From: JBFLYZ01 sp040756415
GTDB taxonomy: Bacteria; Bacteroidota; Bacteroidia; JADZBD01
Length of the DNA: 50,538 bases
Assembly (NCBI GenBank): GCA_040756415.1
Contig: JBFLYZ010000025.1
Location: forward strand, 1-50,538
Direction: 5' to 3'
Shown: piece after piece, positions 1 through 7,473 of the stretch
Numbering within the stretch: the stretch's first letter is position 1
Layout of the letters: each line of letters begins with the position of its first letter
Program-made: the position numbers and the translations under genes
Notes under the pieces: model-generated
Database searches by the model: none
Told to the model about the DNA's origin: nothing
The model's input: only the letters and a program-made list of their open reading frames with translations

Positions 1-19
1 CCTAAATAAACCAGCGATT

Positions 20-586
20 ATGAAAAGTAAAAAGACAAGCGCGAAGAGTAACGGCAGTGTGTCCAGGTTCTCTCAACCCAACACACTGCATCATTTGTTC
101 GAAGAAACACTGAAGGATATTTACAATGCGGAACAGCAACTGGTAGAAGCCCTGCCCGAAGTGGCCGAGGCTGCTGATAACGAAGAACTGAAAGATGCCA
201 TAAACGAACACCTGGAGCAAACAAAAAAACAGGCAGAACGGATCGAAAAACTGTTCACCCGGCTGGGTATCGAAAAAGAGAGCGTAACCTGCGAAGCGAT
301 GCAGGGCCTGATCGAAGAAGGCAAGGAAGTGATCCGGAACTACGAACCGGGGCCGGTACGCGATGCCGCCCTGATCATTGCAGCGCAGAAAGTCGAGCAT
401 TACGAGATCGCCACCTACGGCTCGCTGTGCGAACTGGCCGATGTGCTGGGGATGACCAAAACCTGCGAAATACTGGGACGCTCGCTGGATGAGGAAGAAG
501 AAGCCGACCTGCTGCTCACCGAGATCGCACAGGAAGTGAATGACGAAGCTTGCGAGCTCAGCGAAGAAGAAGTGGGAACATACTGA
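20..586 (+). CDS. Ferritin-like DUF892 (YciE/YciF-type) protein
   Basis: This 188-residue cytoplasmic protein belongs to the DUF892 ferritin-like family (YciE/YciF), four-helix-bundle proteins induced by osmotic, oxidative or desiccation stress. The biochemical role of the family is not settled. The pattern is visible: after a basic N-terminal tail, residues 23-83 hold LFEETLKDIYNAEQQL and a second helix with EHLEQT, and a third helix around 124-133 carries KVEHYEIATYG. Glu38, His64/Glu66 and Glu126/His127/Glu129 are candidate metal ligands. The C-terminus is very acidic. The ATG at 20 is the first possible start in the window. A strong hairpin terminator follows at 609-646, so the gene probably ends its own transcript. 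Neighbours are other stress-type proteins. Family assignment is firm; function is inferred. Confidence 0.92.
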   Translation: MKSKKTSAKSNGSVSRFSQPNTLHHLFEETLKDIYNAEQQLVEALPEVAEAADNEELKDAINEHLEQTKKQAERIEKLFTRLGIEKESVTCEAMQGLIEEGKEVIRNYEPGPVRDAALIIAAQKVEHYEIATYGSLCELADVLGMTKTCEILGRSLDEEEEADLLLTEIAQEVNDEACELSEEEVGTY

Positions 587-608
587 TCGCATTGAATCGA
601 ATGAACCG

Positions 609-646
609 GAAAAGGGCCGGCTTGCAAAAGCGGTCCTTTTCTTTTC
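609..646 (+). terminator. Intrinsic terminator after the ferritin-like gene
   Basis: A near-complete stem pairs 609-623 with 628-641 around a GCAA tetraloop. There is one bulge, and a T-rich tail (TTTTCTTTTC) runs through the 3' arm to 646. It lies 22 bases after the stop at 586 and only about 10 bases before the ATG at 657. The next gene therefore either has its own promoter inside this hairpin region or depends on read-through. Confidence 0.75.
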
Positions 647-656
647 TCGTCCAGGC

Positions 657-1547
657 ATGTTCAAAAACAGAATAGTACCGATCCTGCTCATTATACTATT
701 GCTGATCACAGCGCTGCTGGCCGGTTATCTCATATTGACCCGCAAGAAAGACCCGGACCGCACCTTTATCATTCCCCGGCTGGTAAGGGCCGAAGTGGAG
801 ATCACGCACCTGAGCCGTGAAAAAACAGTGATGACCGCTCACCTGCTGCTGAACAATCCTATGCCTGTGGCACTGAAGGCAGATAGCCTCTCCTATTCCC
901 TGTACATAGGACGCAAACAAGTGGCAAAAAGCAGCCGCCCGGAACCGGTGTCGCTGCAGGGGAAGGGCAGCAACTGGGTGAATTTCCCGGTTACCTTATA
1001 TAATGATGACCTGGTCCAGGTTCTGAAACAAGCCGAAGCGCAGGGCCTCGACAGCATCGACTATGGCATCTCCGGTACCGTTTACACCGGGATCAGGGAC
1101 TTCACGCTGGAGGCCACCAGGCGCCTGCCCCTGATCTATATTCCCGAGATCAGGCTGGAAGAGATCGAGGTCGACAGCCTCAACCTTTCGGGCACCGGTC
1201 TTCGCTGCATGGTGAAGATCGTGAATAAAAACGCGTTCAATCTCGAGGCGAAGGATATAACCTTCCGCATTTCGTTCGGTGACCAGAGATGGTTCAGCGG
1301 ACAGGTCCCGGGCCTGGTCAGTATTCCCGACAGCAGCACCCGTGAGCTGGACCTGCCCCTGTTCATATCCTTTAAAGACATGGCTCAAACCCTTCCCGAC
1401 CTGCTCAGGAAAGGCGCTGATATCAAATACCAAATGCATATGGAATTCAGGCTAAATGCCGAAATGCGCTTCATCCGCAACAGCCTTGTTGTGGTAGAGA
1501 ATGAAGGCAGCGCCAGGAGCCTGGCCGGCCTCATTAAAAAGAAATAA
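657..1547 (+). CDS. LEA type 2 (WHy-like) family protein, membrane-anchored
   Basis: A 296-residue protein with an N-terminal membrane anchor (residues 6-24, hydrophobic and followed by TRKK) and two tandem LEA type 2-like beta-sandwich units. The first spans about residues 50-145 (a stretch containing VEITHLSREKTVMTAHLLLN), the second about 165-275 (LNLSGTGLRCMVKIVNKNAF). LEA-14/WHy domains are linked to desiccation and hypersensitive responses in plants; in bacteria they are usually exported or periplasmic and of unclear function. The same frame is open upstream to 540, but that part overlaps the previous gene and the terminator hairpin. ATG 657, directly before the hydrophobic anchor, is therefore the likely start. 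Family is reasonably clear; a protective role is inferred from context. Confidence 0.8.
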   Translation: MFKNRIVPILLIILLLITALLAGYLILTRKKDPDRTFIIPRLVRAEVEITHLSREKTVMTAHLLLNNPMPVALKADSLSYSLYIGRKQVAKSSRPEPVSLQGKGSNWVNFPVTLYNDDLVQVLKQAEAQGLDSIDYGISGTVYTGIRDFTLEATRRLPLIYIPEIRLEEIEVDSLNLSGTGLRCMVKIVNKNAFNLEAKDITFRISFGDQRWFSGQVPGLVSIPDSSTRELDLPLFISFKDMAQTLPDLLRKGADIKYQMHMEFRLNAEMRFIRNSLVVVENEGSARSLAGLIKKK

Positions 1548-1555
1548 GCCGGCAC

Positions 1556-2890
1556 TCAGACCCCGAAAGGATAGGTTTCCGGCACCTGGTGCCCGTCTGG
1601 CCGTATATGCAGGGGATGAAGTGCCGTTGTTTCATCCAGGTAAAGAAAGGCCTGGTATCGCTGGGGTATAAGGCTGGGCACGTAATTTCCGAACTGCTCA
1701 AATTCGGGATTGTAGACCACGCCTATTGCCCTGTGGCCGACCGGGCGCTGCATTAACCCGGAACCGGCCAGGTCTTCGGTGAGCAGTAATTTATTCTTTG
1801 AGCCGGAAGCCAGGTGAAGTATGCTCTCCCAACTGCCGGGCATAGCGGGCGGAACTTCCATTTCGGCCATCACATCTCCCCAGTGGCGCGCGGCTATCAC
1901 CATTCCGCTGTAGGAACCGAATCCCACCAGCACCACGCCCTCCGTTTCGTGCTGCTCCATTACCAGTTGGCCCACATTCACCGTTCCGTCATCAGCCATA
2001 TCGGTAGCGCGCGCATCGCCTATATGCGTATTATGCTCCCATACCACCGCTTTTGCTGCTGGTCCGTGGAACCGCATCAGCCGCTCCAGCGTTTCCACCA
2101 TGTGGCGGTCGCGTATGTTCCAGGAGAGCGATCCTCCGCGCAGCATAGACCGGTAATATTTTTCCGCATTCACGGCCACCAGGGCATTCTGCTCAGCGCT
2201 GAACACATTCTCATGATCCGTATTATAATGTACCATCTCCTTCCTGATCTTCCCCAGCAGCTCCACCACATCGTTCTCGCAGGGGCCGGGCACCAGCATG
2301 GCCGCCCGGGCGTATCGTTCCTCTTCCCCGGCATACGGCTGAAAGCACCGCACCGCCCTGCGTGCCGTTTCCAGCGCCTTAGGGTCGGTCTTCTCCAGGT
2401 ACTCCATGATATACTCCAGCGATTCAAAAAGGCTGTATACGTCCAGCCCGTAAAATCCTACCCGCTTATCCGCTGAGCGATCCTTATTAAAGCTGCGAAG
2501 CCATTCGGCAAACGCGATGACCTCCCAATTCGCCCACATCCAGGTGGGCCAGCGCCTGAACGCCTTCATTACTTCCGTGGCATTTTTTCCCGAACCTGTG
2601 TAACCCTTTACATAACGGTTCAGGCGATAGCAGTCGGGCCAATCGCCTTCCACGGCAACGAATGAAAAACCCTTCTCCCTGATCAGGCGCTGGGTCAGCT
2701 TCATCCTCCAGGCATAATACTCATGCGTGCCGTGCGAAGCCTCACCGAGCAATACGTAGCGCGAATCCCCTATGCGCTCCATCAACGGATCGAGGTCCCG
2801 GTCCATCTCGAGCTTTTTCAGAAGAGGTTTTAACCCGGAAACAGTATGAGAAAGCTCAGTCTTGGAAAGATTATTGAATAGATGTTTCAT
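1556..2890 (-). CDS. Erythromycin esterase family protein
   Basis: This 444-residue protein matches the erythromycin esterase (EreA/EreB-like) fold. It has the N-terminal motif GEASHGTHEYY (Glu50, His53, His56), the following EGDWPD (Glu81), and a later VVWEHNTHIGDARATDM segment carrying further active-site histidines. Characterised members hydrolyse macrolide lactones, but most chromosomal homologues act on unknown substrates, so resistance should not be assumed. There is no signal peptide; the protein is likely cytoplasmic. It is divergent from a phosphoribosyltransferase with only 23 bases between start codons. The two domains are also found fused or clustered in other bacteria, which suggests a shared but unknown pathway. 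It converges with the LEA gene 8 bases away. Confidence 0.93.
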   Translation of the reverse strand: MKHLFNNLSKTELSHTVSGLKPLLKKLEMDRDLDPLMERIGDSRYVLLGEASHGTHEYYAWRMKLTQRLIREKGFSFVAVEGDWPDCYRLNRYVKGYTGSGKNATEVMKAFRRWPTWMWANWEVIAFAEWLRSFNKDRSADKRVGFYGLDVYSLFESLEYIMEYLEKTDPKALETARRAVRCFQPYAGEEERYARAAMLVPGPCENDVVELLGKIRKEMVHYNTDHENVFSAEQNALVAVNAEKYYRSMLRGGSLSWNIRDRHMVETLERLMRFHGPAAKAVVWEHNTHIGDARATDMADDGTVNVGQLVMEQHETEGVVLVGFGSYSGMVIAARHWGDVMAEMEVPPAMPGSWESILHLASGSKNKLLLTEDLAGSGLMQRPVGHRAIGVVYNPEFEQFGNYVPSLIPQRYQAFLYLDETTALHPLHIRPDGHQVPETYPFGV

Positions 2891-2913
2891 AGCAGATTGA
2901 TATTACAAACTTC

Positions 2914-3573
2914 ATGCAGTACGATATCTATAAGGACCGAAGGGAAGCCGCACACCGGCTGGCCGCGCACCTGCGGCACTACAAGGGCGTCAACGGTATC
3001 GTTCTGGCCATTCCGCGCGGAGGGATCCCCATCGGATATGTCCTGTCCCGTACACTGCAATTGCCGCTGGAACCCGCTTTGTCGAAAAAGATCGGACATC
3101 CCCTGCACCCGGAATACGCGATAGGCTCCGTAACCCTTCATGGAGTCATGCTGAACGAGAATGCCGCCACCGTTGACAGCGATTATATTCAAAAGGAAGC
3201 CAGTCAAATCCTAAGCAGGCTGAAGAACAAGCTGAAAGACTATACCCAGGATGGCACACCGGCCAGCCTGAAGGATAAGATCGTGATATTGACCGATGAC
3301 GGCATTGCCACGGGAAGCACCATACTGGCCATGAACGAGGCCATACGCAAGGAGCAGCCTTCACGTATAGTGATCGCGGTTCCGGTTGCTCCCCGGGATA
3401 CCATAGCCAAATTAAAATTGTCGGCTGACGAAGTGATCTGCCCGCTCATACCCTCCTATTTCATCGGAGTAGGACAGTTCTACCTCGATTTTTCCGAAGT
3501 ATCTGACGAAGAGGTGAGACAGATGCTAAGCGATAGCCGGGGCAAAAGCGAACAGACCAGCCATGCCGCCTGA
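2914..3573 (+). CDS. Phosphoribosyltransferase family protein
   Basis: A 219-residue type I phosphoribosyltransferase-fold protein. The N-terminal part contains the conserved AIPRGGIPIGY turn (residues 32-42) typical of the ComF/PRTase group often found beside erythromycin esterase or dienelactone hydrolase homologues. The PRPP-binding loop is ILTDDGIATGST (about 125-136), with the two acidic residues and the glycine/threonine loop intact. The substrate base is unknown. Its start lies 23 bases from the divergent esterase gene, so the promoters overlap or are shared. The C-terminal codons run into a small GC-rich hairpin (3564-3581) before the next gene, which starts 20 bases downstream and may be cotranscribed. 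Confidence 0.92.
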   Translation: MQYDIYKDRREAAHRLAAHLRHYKGVNGIVLAIPRGGIPIGYVLSRTLQLPLEPALSKKIGHPLHPEYAIGSVTLHGVMLNENAATVDSDYIQKEASQILSRLKNKLKDYTQDGTPASLKDKIVILTDDGIATGSTILAMNEAIRKEQPSRIVIAVPVAPRDTIAKLKLSADEVICPLIPSYFIGVGQFYLDFSEVSDEEVRQMLSDSRGKSEQTSHAA

Positions 3574-3581
3574 CAGCGGCA
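3564..3581. repeat. GC-rich hairpin overlapping the phosphoribosyltransferase stop
   Basis: TGCCGC and GCGGCA form a 6-bp stem around a six-base loop that contains the TGA stop. The 11 bases GCCTGACAGCG inside it occur again at 49006-49016 in the intergenic accessory region, so this may be a short dispersed element. It has no T tract and is not a typical terminator. Confidence 0.4.
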
Positions 3582-3593
3582 GGCGAGCATGAT

Positions 3594-4703
3594 ATGGAGA
3601 ACACTTCCCAGGATATCTTTTATCAAAAAACAGCTTACCGGCTGGTGGTACTCGCACTGCTCATTACTTTTATGGTGCTGGCCCGCGAGCTTCTTATCCC
3701 CCTGCTGATCGCCCTGCTGTTCGCGTTCCTGCTGCTGCCGGTTTGCGCAAGGCTCGAGCGCTGGAGGCTGCCCCGCTGGCTTTCTGCGCTGCTTGCGGTT
3801 TCGATAGCCGTGATCATTTTCGGTGGACTGGTCTTTTTCCTTTCTACCCAGGTTATCAGCTTTATTGAGGATTGGCCCCGGCTGCAGGAAAAAGCGGAAC
3901 AGAAACTTAATACCCTCTACAGCTTTGTGCGCGAGCAGTTCAATATCAGCAAGCGCGAGCAGCAGGACTGGATCAACAAACAACTGGAGAACGAATCCGA
4001 CACGGCCGGGAAGCTGCTGGTCAAAGTATTTTCCTTCACCGGCACTTTTTTCGTTAACCTGGGGCTGATACCGCTTTACATGTTCTTCTTCCTGCTGTAT
4101 CGCGGTAAGCTGAAACATTTCCTGGTTGCAGTGATCCGGAGCAGCGAGCAGCAGCATACGCTGCGCATCGTTCAGAAAGTAACGGAGGTATCTCAAAAAT
4201 ACCTCAAAGGCATCCTGATCGATATCCTGCTGCTGGCCATACTGGCCTCCACCGGCTATTTGCTGCTGGGATTACAGCACGCCATCCTGTTCGGGGTAAC
4301 GGTAGCGCTCTTCAACCTGGTGCCTTACGTGGGCGTACTGACGGGCGGAGCCCTGCCCGTGCTGATGGCCATCCTGACCAAGGACGAGATCAGCTACGCG
4401 CTGGGAGCGGCAGCGGTTTCCATGACCGTACAGTTCCTCGATAATAATTTCATCACGCCCAACATCGTAGGGCGGAGCGTAAGCATTAATCCCCTCACCG
4501 CGCTCATTGCCCTCGTGATCTTCGCCATGATCTGGGGCATACCGGGAATGGTGCTGAGCATACCGCTTACCGGTATGATCAAGGTGGTATGCGACAATGT
4601 GGAACCGTTCAAGCCCATTGGCATACTGATCGGTGAGAACGTTGACGCTAAAAGACGATCCAAGCTCTTCCGCTTCAGGCGGAAAAGGGCGGAAAAGAAA
4701 TAA
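3594..4703 (+). CDS. AI-2E family transporter (TqsA/PerM-like permease)
   Basis: A 369-residue polytopic membrane protein of the AI-2E/UPF0118 family. It shows paired hydrophobic segments at about residues 14-45 and 60-85, then a hydrophilic coiled stretch (95-135), followed by membrane segments at about 145-165, 205-300 and 305-335. The central conserved stretch LFNLVPYVGVLTGGALPVLMA, split by family into VPYVG and a Gly-rich turn, is intact. The C-terminus is strongly basic. Members export autoinducer-2 or act as sodium/proton antiporters; the substrate cannot be read from sequence. It starts 20 bases after the phosphoribosyltransferase stop, so cotranscription is likely. Family firm, substrate open. 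Confidence 0.92.
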   Translation: MENTSQDIFYQKTAYRLVVLALLITFMVLARELLIPLLIALLFAFLLLPVCARLERWRLPRWLSALLAVSIAVIIFGGLVFFLSTQVISFIEDWPRLQEKAEQKLNTLYSFVREQFNISKREQQDWINKQLENESDTAGKLLVKVFSFTGTFFVNLGLIPLYMFFFLLYRGKLKHFLVAVIRSSEQQHTLRIVQKVTEVSQKYLKGILIDILLLAILASTGYLLLGLQHAILFGVTVALFNLVPYVGVLTGGALPVLMAILTKDEISYALGAAAVSMTVQFLDNNFITPNIVGRSVSINPLTALIALVIFAMIWGIPGMVLSIPLTGMIKVVCDNVEPFKPIGILIGENVDAKRRSKLFRFRRKRAEKK

Positions 4704-4916
4704 ACTTTCTGGGTATGAGAAAAAAAATCCCCTCCACCGGATGCCGGCTGACCGGATACTACTCTCGCACCCAGCCTGTTAAGCAGCGGGCATGGCTTTT
4801 GACCTTACCGGCTAATGCACTCCCTTAAAATGTAATAACAAAGCCACCCAGGTGAAGGTGAGAAGAAGAGGCCCGTCCTCTTCCGGGATCCGCGCTGACG
4901 ACACAAAATTAACCGT
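4704..4916. other. Intergenic spacer with one short stem-loop
   Basis: This 213-base gap holds no open frame that looks coding. The only structure seen is a 7-bp stem, GAAGAGG (4865-4871) paired with CCTCTTC (4877-4883) around CCCGT. It sits about 35 bases before the next start and has no T run. No TAnnTTTG element was found close to the ATG at 4917. Confidence 0.5.
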
Positions 4917-5261
4917 ATGGAAAAGACGAAAACCAAAAAGGAAATGGACACGCTGGTGACGTGCCTTAACCTGCTCAATCAAAGCGGGTTCGACAAGCAA
5001 TTCAAAGCCACCAAAGACGGGCTGCAGGAGCTGAGCTCGATGAAAGTATACCGGCCCGAGAATATCAAAGTACTGAACTTTTACCGCTTCGAAGGCATAT
5101 CCGACCCTGCCGATAACGCCATACTCTATGCGATAGAAACGGACGATGGCACGCGGGGAACGCTGGTGGATGCCTACGGCCCCTATAGCGACACGAGGGT
5201 GACGGAATTCATGCAGAAGGTGGAAGAGATCCATAAAAAAGCAAAAGGCGAGGTATTATAA
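4917..5261 (+). CDS. Small conserved Bacteroidota protein
   Basis: A 114-residue soluble protein with the pattern GFDKQFKATKDGLQEL ... FYRFEGISDPADNAILYAIE ... GTLVDAYGPYSD. I recognise this as a small conserved family common in Bacteroidota that is often auto-labelled phosphoribosylpyrophosphate synthetase. It is far too short for that enzyme and has no PRPP loop, so the name should be avoided. It is acidic and basic in alternating stretches and has no signal peptide or membrane segment. It is followed 4 bases later by the SRPBCC gene, so the two are probably cotranscribed. Function unknown. Confidence 0.75.
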   Translation: MEKTKTKKEMDTLVTCLNLLNQSGFDKQFKATKDGLQELSSMKVYRPENIKVLNFYRFEGISDPADNAILYAIETDDGTRGTLVDAYGPYSDTRVTEFMQKVEEIHKKAKGEVL

Positions 5262-5265
5262 ATCA

Positions 5266-5709
5266 ATGAAGGAGCTTATGGTGCAGAAGAAGATTACGAT
5301 CAATGCCGATGCTTCGCGGGTGTGGGAAGCCCTGACCAACCCGGAACTGACCAAGAAGTATTTTTTCGGCTGCGAGGTGTTCTCGGAATGGAAGGACGAG
5401 AGTCCGATCATATTTGCCGCTGATGGCGAGATCATGGTGCAGGGCAAGATACTCAAGATCATACCCGGCAAGTTCCTTCAGTATACGGTCTGGAGCGCGG
5501 AATCGTCTGCCGATGACGTGCCGCAAAGTTACTCGCGGGTCACCGATGAGATCTATGATGAGAACGGCCGCACCGTGCTGGCGGTAACCCAGGATAATTT
5601 CGGGGAAGACGATGGGGCGGAAAAGCGATACGAGGATTCTGACCGCGGCTGGGATGCGGCCCTGCTCGGGCTCAAGCTGCTGCTGGAAGGACCTCAACCT
5701 CAAAAATGA
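5266..5709 (+). CDS. SRPBCC / AHSA1-domain protein
   Basis: A 147-residue START-like (SRPBCC, AHSA1-type) protein. The N-terminal pattern is typical: a beta strand with ITINADASRVWEALTNPELT, then KYFFGCEVFSEWKDESPI. A mid region (GKILKIIPGKFLQYT) and a C-terminal long helix that closes the hydrophobic cavity follow. The C-terminal helix here is GWDAALLGLKLLLEG. Such proteins bind small hydrophobic ligands or act as co-chaperone-like factors; no ligand can be inferred. It lies 4 bases after the preceding gene and about 40 bases before the next, suggesting an operon of small cytosolic proteins. Confidence 0.88.
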   Translation: MKELMVQKKITINADASRVWEALTNPELTKKYFFGCEVFSEWKDESPIIFAADGEIMVQGKILKIIPGKFLQYTVWSAESSADDVPQSYSRVTDEIYDENGRTVLAVTQDNFGEDDGAEKRYEDSDRGWDAALLGLKLLLEGPQPQK

Positions 5710-5749
5710 AAGACCAGTTCACCCTAACCATATCCCACACCTACATGAA

Positions 5750-6559
5750 ATGAAAATGATCTCTTCTGAATTTACGTGCGGCCCCACCCGGATCCATTAT
5801 ATTGAAAAAGGCTGCAGCGAGAACGTATTGCTATTTATACACGACTGGGGATGCAACAGCAGCTACTGGAGCCAGCAGGTAGCCTATTTCAGCAGGACCT
5901 ACCGGGCAATAGCCATGGACCTGCCCGGGTTCGGAAGATCGTGCTCCGCGCAAAGAGCATGGACCGTAGAGGACTTCAGCCGGGATGTAAGCGCCCTCAT
6001 CGAGGGACTTCAGATAAAGAACGTCATCCTGGTAGGCCATGCCGCAGCATGCGATATCATTGTCGAAACAGCGCTCAGCAGGCAAGTTCCTGTAGCCGGT
6101 CTTATCGGTGTGGAAAGCCATAAGATCACTTCCGCTGACATGGGCTCCATGGCGCGGTCCATGCAATCTGATTTCAAGAACACGGTGAGCCAGTATGCCG
6201 ATCGTTTCCTGTTCCACCCCGCCACCGACAGCCTTGCCCGTATACGGGTAAAGCTCGACCTGCGGAACACTGATCCGCACAGCGGCATTCCGGCCTTGCG
6301 CAATCAAATCAGCTATAAGGAAAAACTGCCATCCAGGCTATCGGAGCTTGAGCAGCCGCTCTACCTGATCAACAGCGACCGTACGCCAACCGATCTGGCT
6401 CTTCTTGAAAAAAACTGCAAGCGGTCGTTCGATGTGGTATACATTCCGGCTACAGGCCATTTCCCCATGATCGAAAAGCCATCCAAGTTCAACAGGCTGC
6501 TTGAAGTAACCCTGCATAAGATCACCTTAACGGCCAGATGGGAGCTGGCCCGCCAATAA
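5750..6559 (+). CDS. Alpha/beta hydrolase-fold protein lacking the nucleophile serine
   Basis: A 269-residue alpha/beta hydrolase-fold protein. The oxyanion-hole strand is LLFIHDWG (residues 27-34), followed by MDLPGFGRS. The nucleophile elbow, normally G-x-S-x-G, reads VGHAAACD: the catalytic serine position is Ala98 and the second glycine is also Ala. The other triad members look kept (Asp210 in INSDRTP, His237 in ATGHFPMIEKP). The codon is GCC, so at least two base changes separate it from most serine codons. The protein is probably not a standard hydrolase; it may be a binding or signalling protein like other dead alpha/beta folds. ATG 5750 is chosen because the frame upstream overlaps the SRPBCC gene; ATG 5756 is an alternative. 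Confidence 0.85.
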   Translation: MKMISSEFTCGPTRIHYIEKGCSENVLLFIHDWGCNSSYWSQQVAYFSRTYRAIAMDLPGFGRSCSAQRAWTVEDFSRDVSALIEGLQIKNVILVGHAAACDIIVETALSRQVPVAGLIGVESHKITSADMGSMARSMQSDFKNTVSQYADRFLFHPATDSLARIRVKLDLRNTDPHSGIPALRNQISYKEKLPSRLSELEQPLYLINSDRTPTDLALLEKNCKRSFDVVYIPATGHFPMIEKPSKFNRLLEVTLHKITLTARWELARQ

Positions 6560-6572
6560 AACCCTGATAATT

Positions 6573-6833
6573 ATGGAACTTACCGATTTCCTGACAAAAT
6601 GGAACATCAGCGATCCCGGCATCATCCGCGATCTGAAAACGCTCATCGCCTCGCATGAAGGAACAGCGCGCCCGGGCGCGCGTAACGACCGGCATTTCAG
6701 CGGCCCGAAGCATCCGCCATTAAATACCGCTGAGGATCTGGCCGACCGCGCTGCCTCCTGCAAATGCGGAGCCTGGACCTTTGCCAAGAACGGCCGGGTA
6801 GTGCATACCGCGGATTGCCGCTGCTGCGGCTAA
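6573..6833 (+). CDS. Small cysteine-rich hypothetical protein
   Basis: An 86-residue protein I do not recognise. The C-terminal third has a CKCGAW pair and a final DCRCCG, with His78 between them, a spacing that could bind a metal ion. The middle is rich in Arg, Gly and Pro (GTARPGARNDRHFSGP), and there is no signal peptide. The ATG lies 13 bases after the hydrolase stop, suggesting cotranscription. Its stop overlaps the stop of the convergent phosphatidyltransferase gene by 4 bases. Codon use matches the neighbours, which supports it as a real gene. Confidence 0.65.
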   Translation: MELTDFLTKWNISDPGIIRDLKTLIASHEGTARPGARNDRHFSGPKHPPLNTAEDLADRAASCKCGAWTFAKNGRVVHTADCRCCG

Positions 6834-7465
6834 AGCGTTTCCTTGTTATCCTTGTTCAGCACCCAGTACAAGCCCTTGATATCGTTTTTCCACTTGGGAA
6901 GCATCAGCACGAGTACGATCTCTTCGATGAGCTCGAGCGTGGTAACAACCACGGCTATGTAGTACAAGGCGTAATAGGTCGTATCGAAAAAGAACAGCGA
7001 TAAGAGAAAAACCCCCTGGAAGAAGGCCGCTGTCTTGGCCAGGTACGTGTGAAAGCTGCTGGGCTTCCTGTACTTCAGGTAAGATAACGAAAGCTGTATC
7101 GCGAACAACACGAGCAGGCTGACGATGACCAGGGCCTCTTGTTTAAAGAACTCCGGGTTGGTCTTGAAAAGCGCGATCACCGCCACGATCACGGTCATAA
7201 TATCGCCAGCCGAATCGAGCTTGGCTCCCAGCACGGTGGCCGCCCTGAGCCGCCTGGCCAGGAAGCCATCCAGCGCATCGCTGCAAAAGCTGGCCAGCAG
7301 CATCCATTTGAAAATGTGCATTTGGCCGGTAAATATAAGGACCAGCAATACCGGTGCAGTGACGATCCGGTACAGGGTCACGAGGTTTACCAGCCGTACA
7401 TTGGGGCCGCACCGGAACAGCAGTCCGAAAACAGTCTCCTGGTCCTTTGTTTCCATGTTATTCAT
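6830..7465 (-). CDS. CDP-alcohol phosphatidyltransferase family protein
   Basis: A 211-residue integral membrane enzyme of phospholipid head-group synthesis. The family signature D-x2-D-G-x2-A-R-x8-G-x3-D-x3-D is complete at residues 63-88 (Asp63, Asp66, Asp84, Asp88 with SDALDGFLARR and GAKLDSAGD). About five or six membrane segments surround it. The family transfers a phosphoalcohol group from a CDP-alcohol to an acceptor such as glycerol-3-phosphate, serine or inositol; the acceptor cannot be determined here. It is 8 bases downstream of the APC permease gene in the same direction and is probably cotranscribed with it and the EF-Tu domain II-like gene. Confidence 0.9.
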   Translation of the reverse strand: MNNMETKDQETVFGLLFRCGPNVRLVNLVTLYRIVTAPVLLVLIFTGQMHIFKWMLLASFCSDALDGFLARRLRAATVLGAKLDSAGDIMTVIVAVIALFKTNPEFFKQEALVIVSLLVLFAIQLSLSYLKYRKPSSFHTYLAKTAAFFQGVFLLSLFFFDTTYYALYYIAVVVTTLELIEEIVLVLMLPKWKNDIKGLYWVLNKDNKETL

Positions 7466-7473
7466 GTTGTTTT

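Noticed and set aside
540..656. Upstream start of the LEA-type gene at 540
   Set aside because: It would overlap the ferritin-like gene and read through its terminator; the membrane anchor begins directly at ATG 657.
1556..2890. Calling the erythromycin esterase homologue an antibiotic resistance gene
   Set aside because: Only the family fold and motifs are visible; most chromosomal members have unknown substrates and the neighbourhood is not a resistance island.
4917..5261. Naming the 114-residue protein phosphoribosylpyrophosphate synthetase
   Set aside because: The true enzyme is about 310 residues with a PRPP/ATP site; none of this is present.
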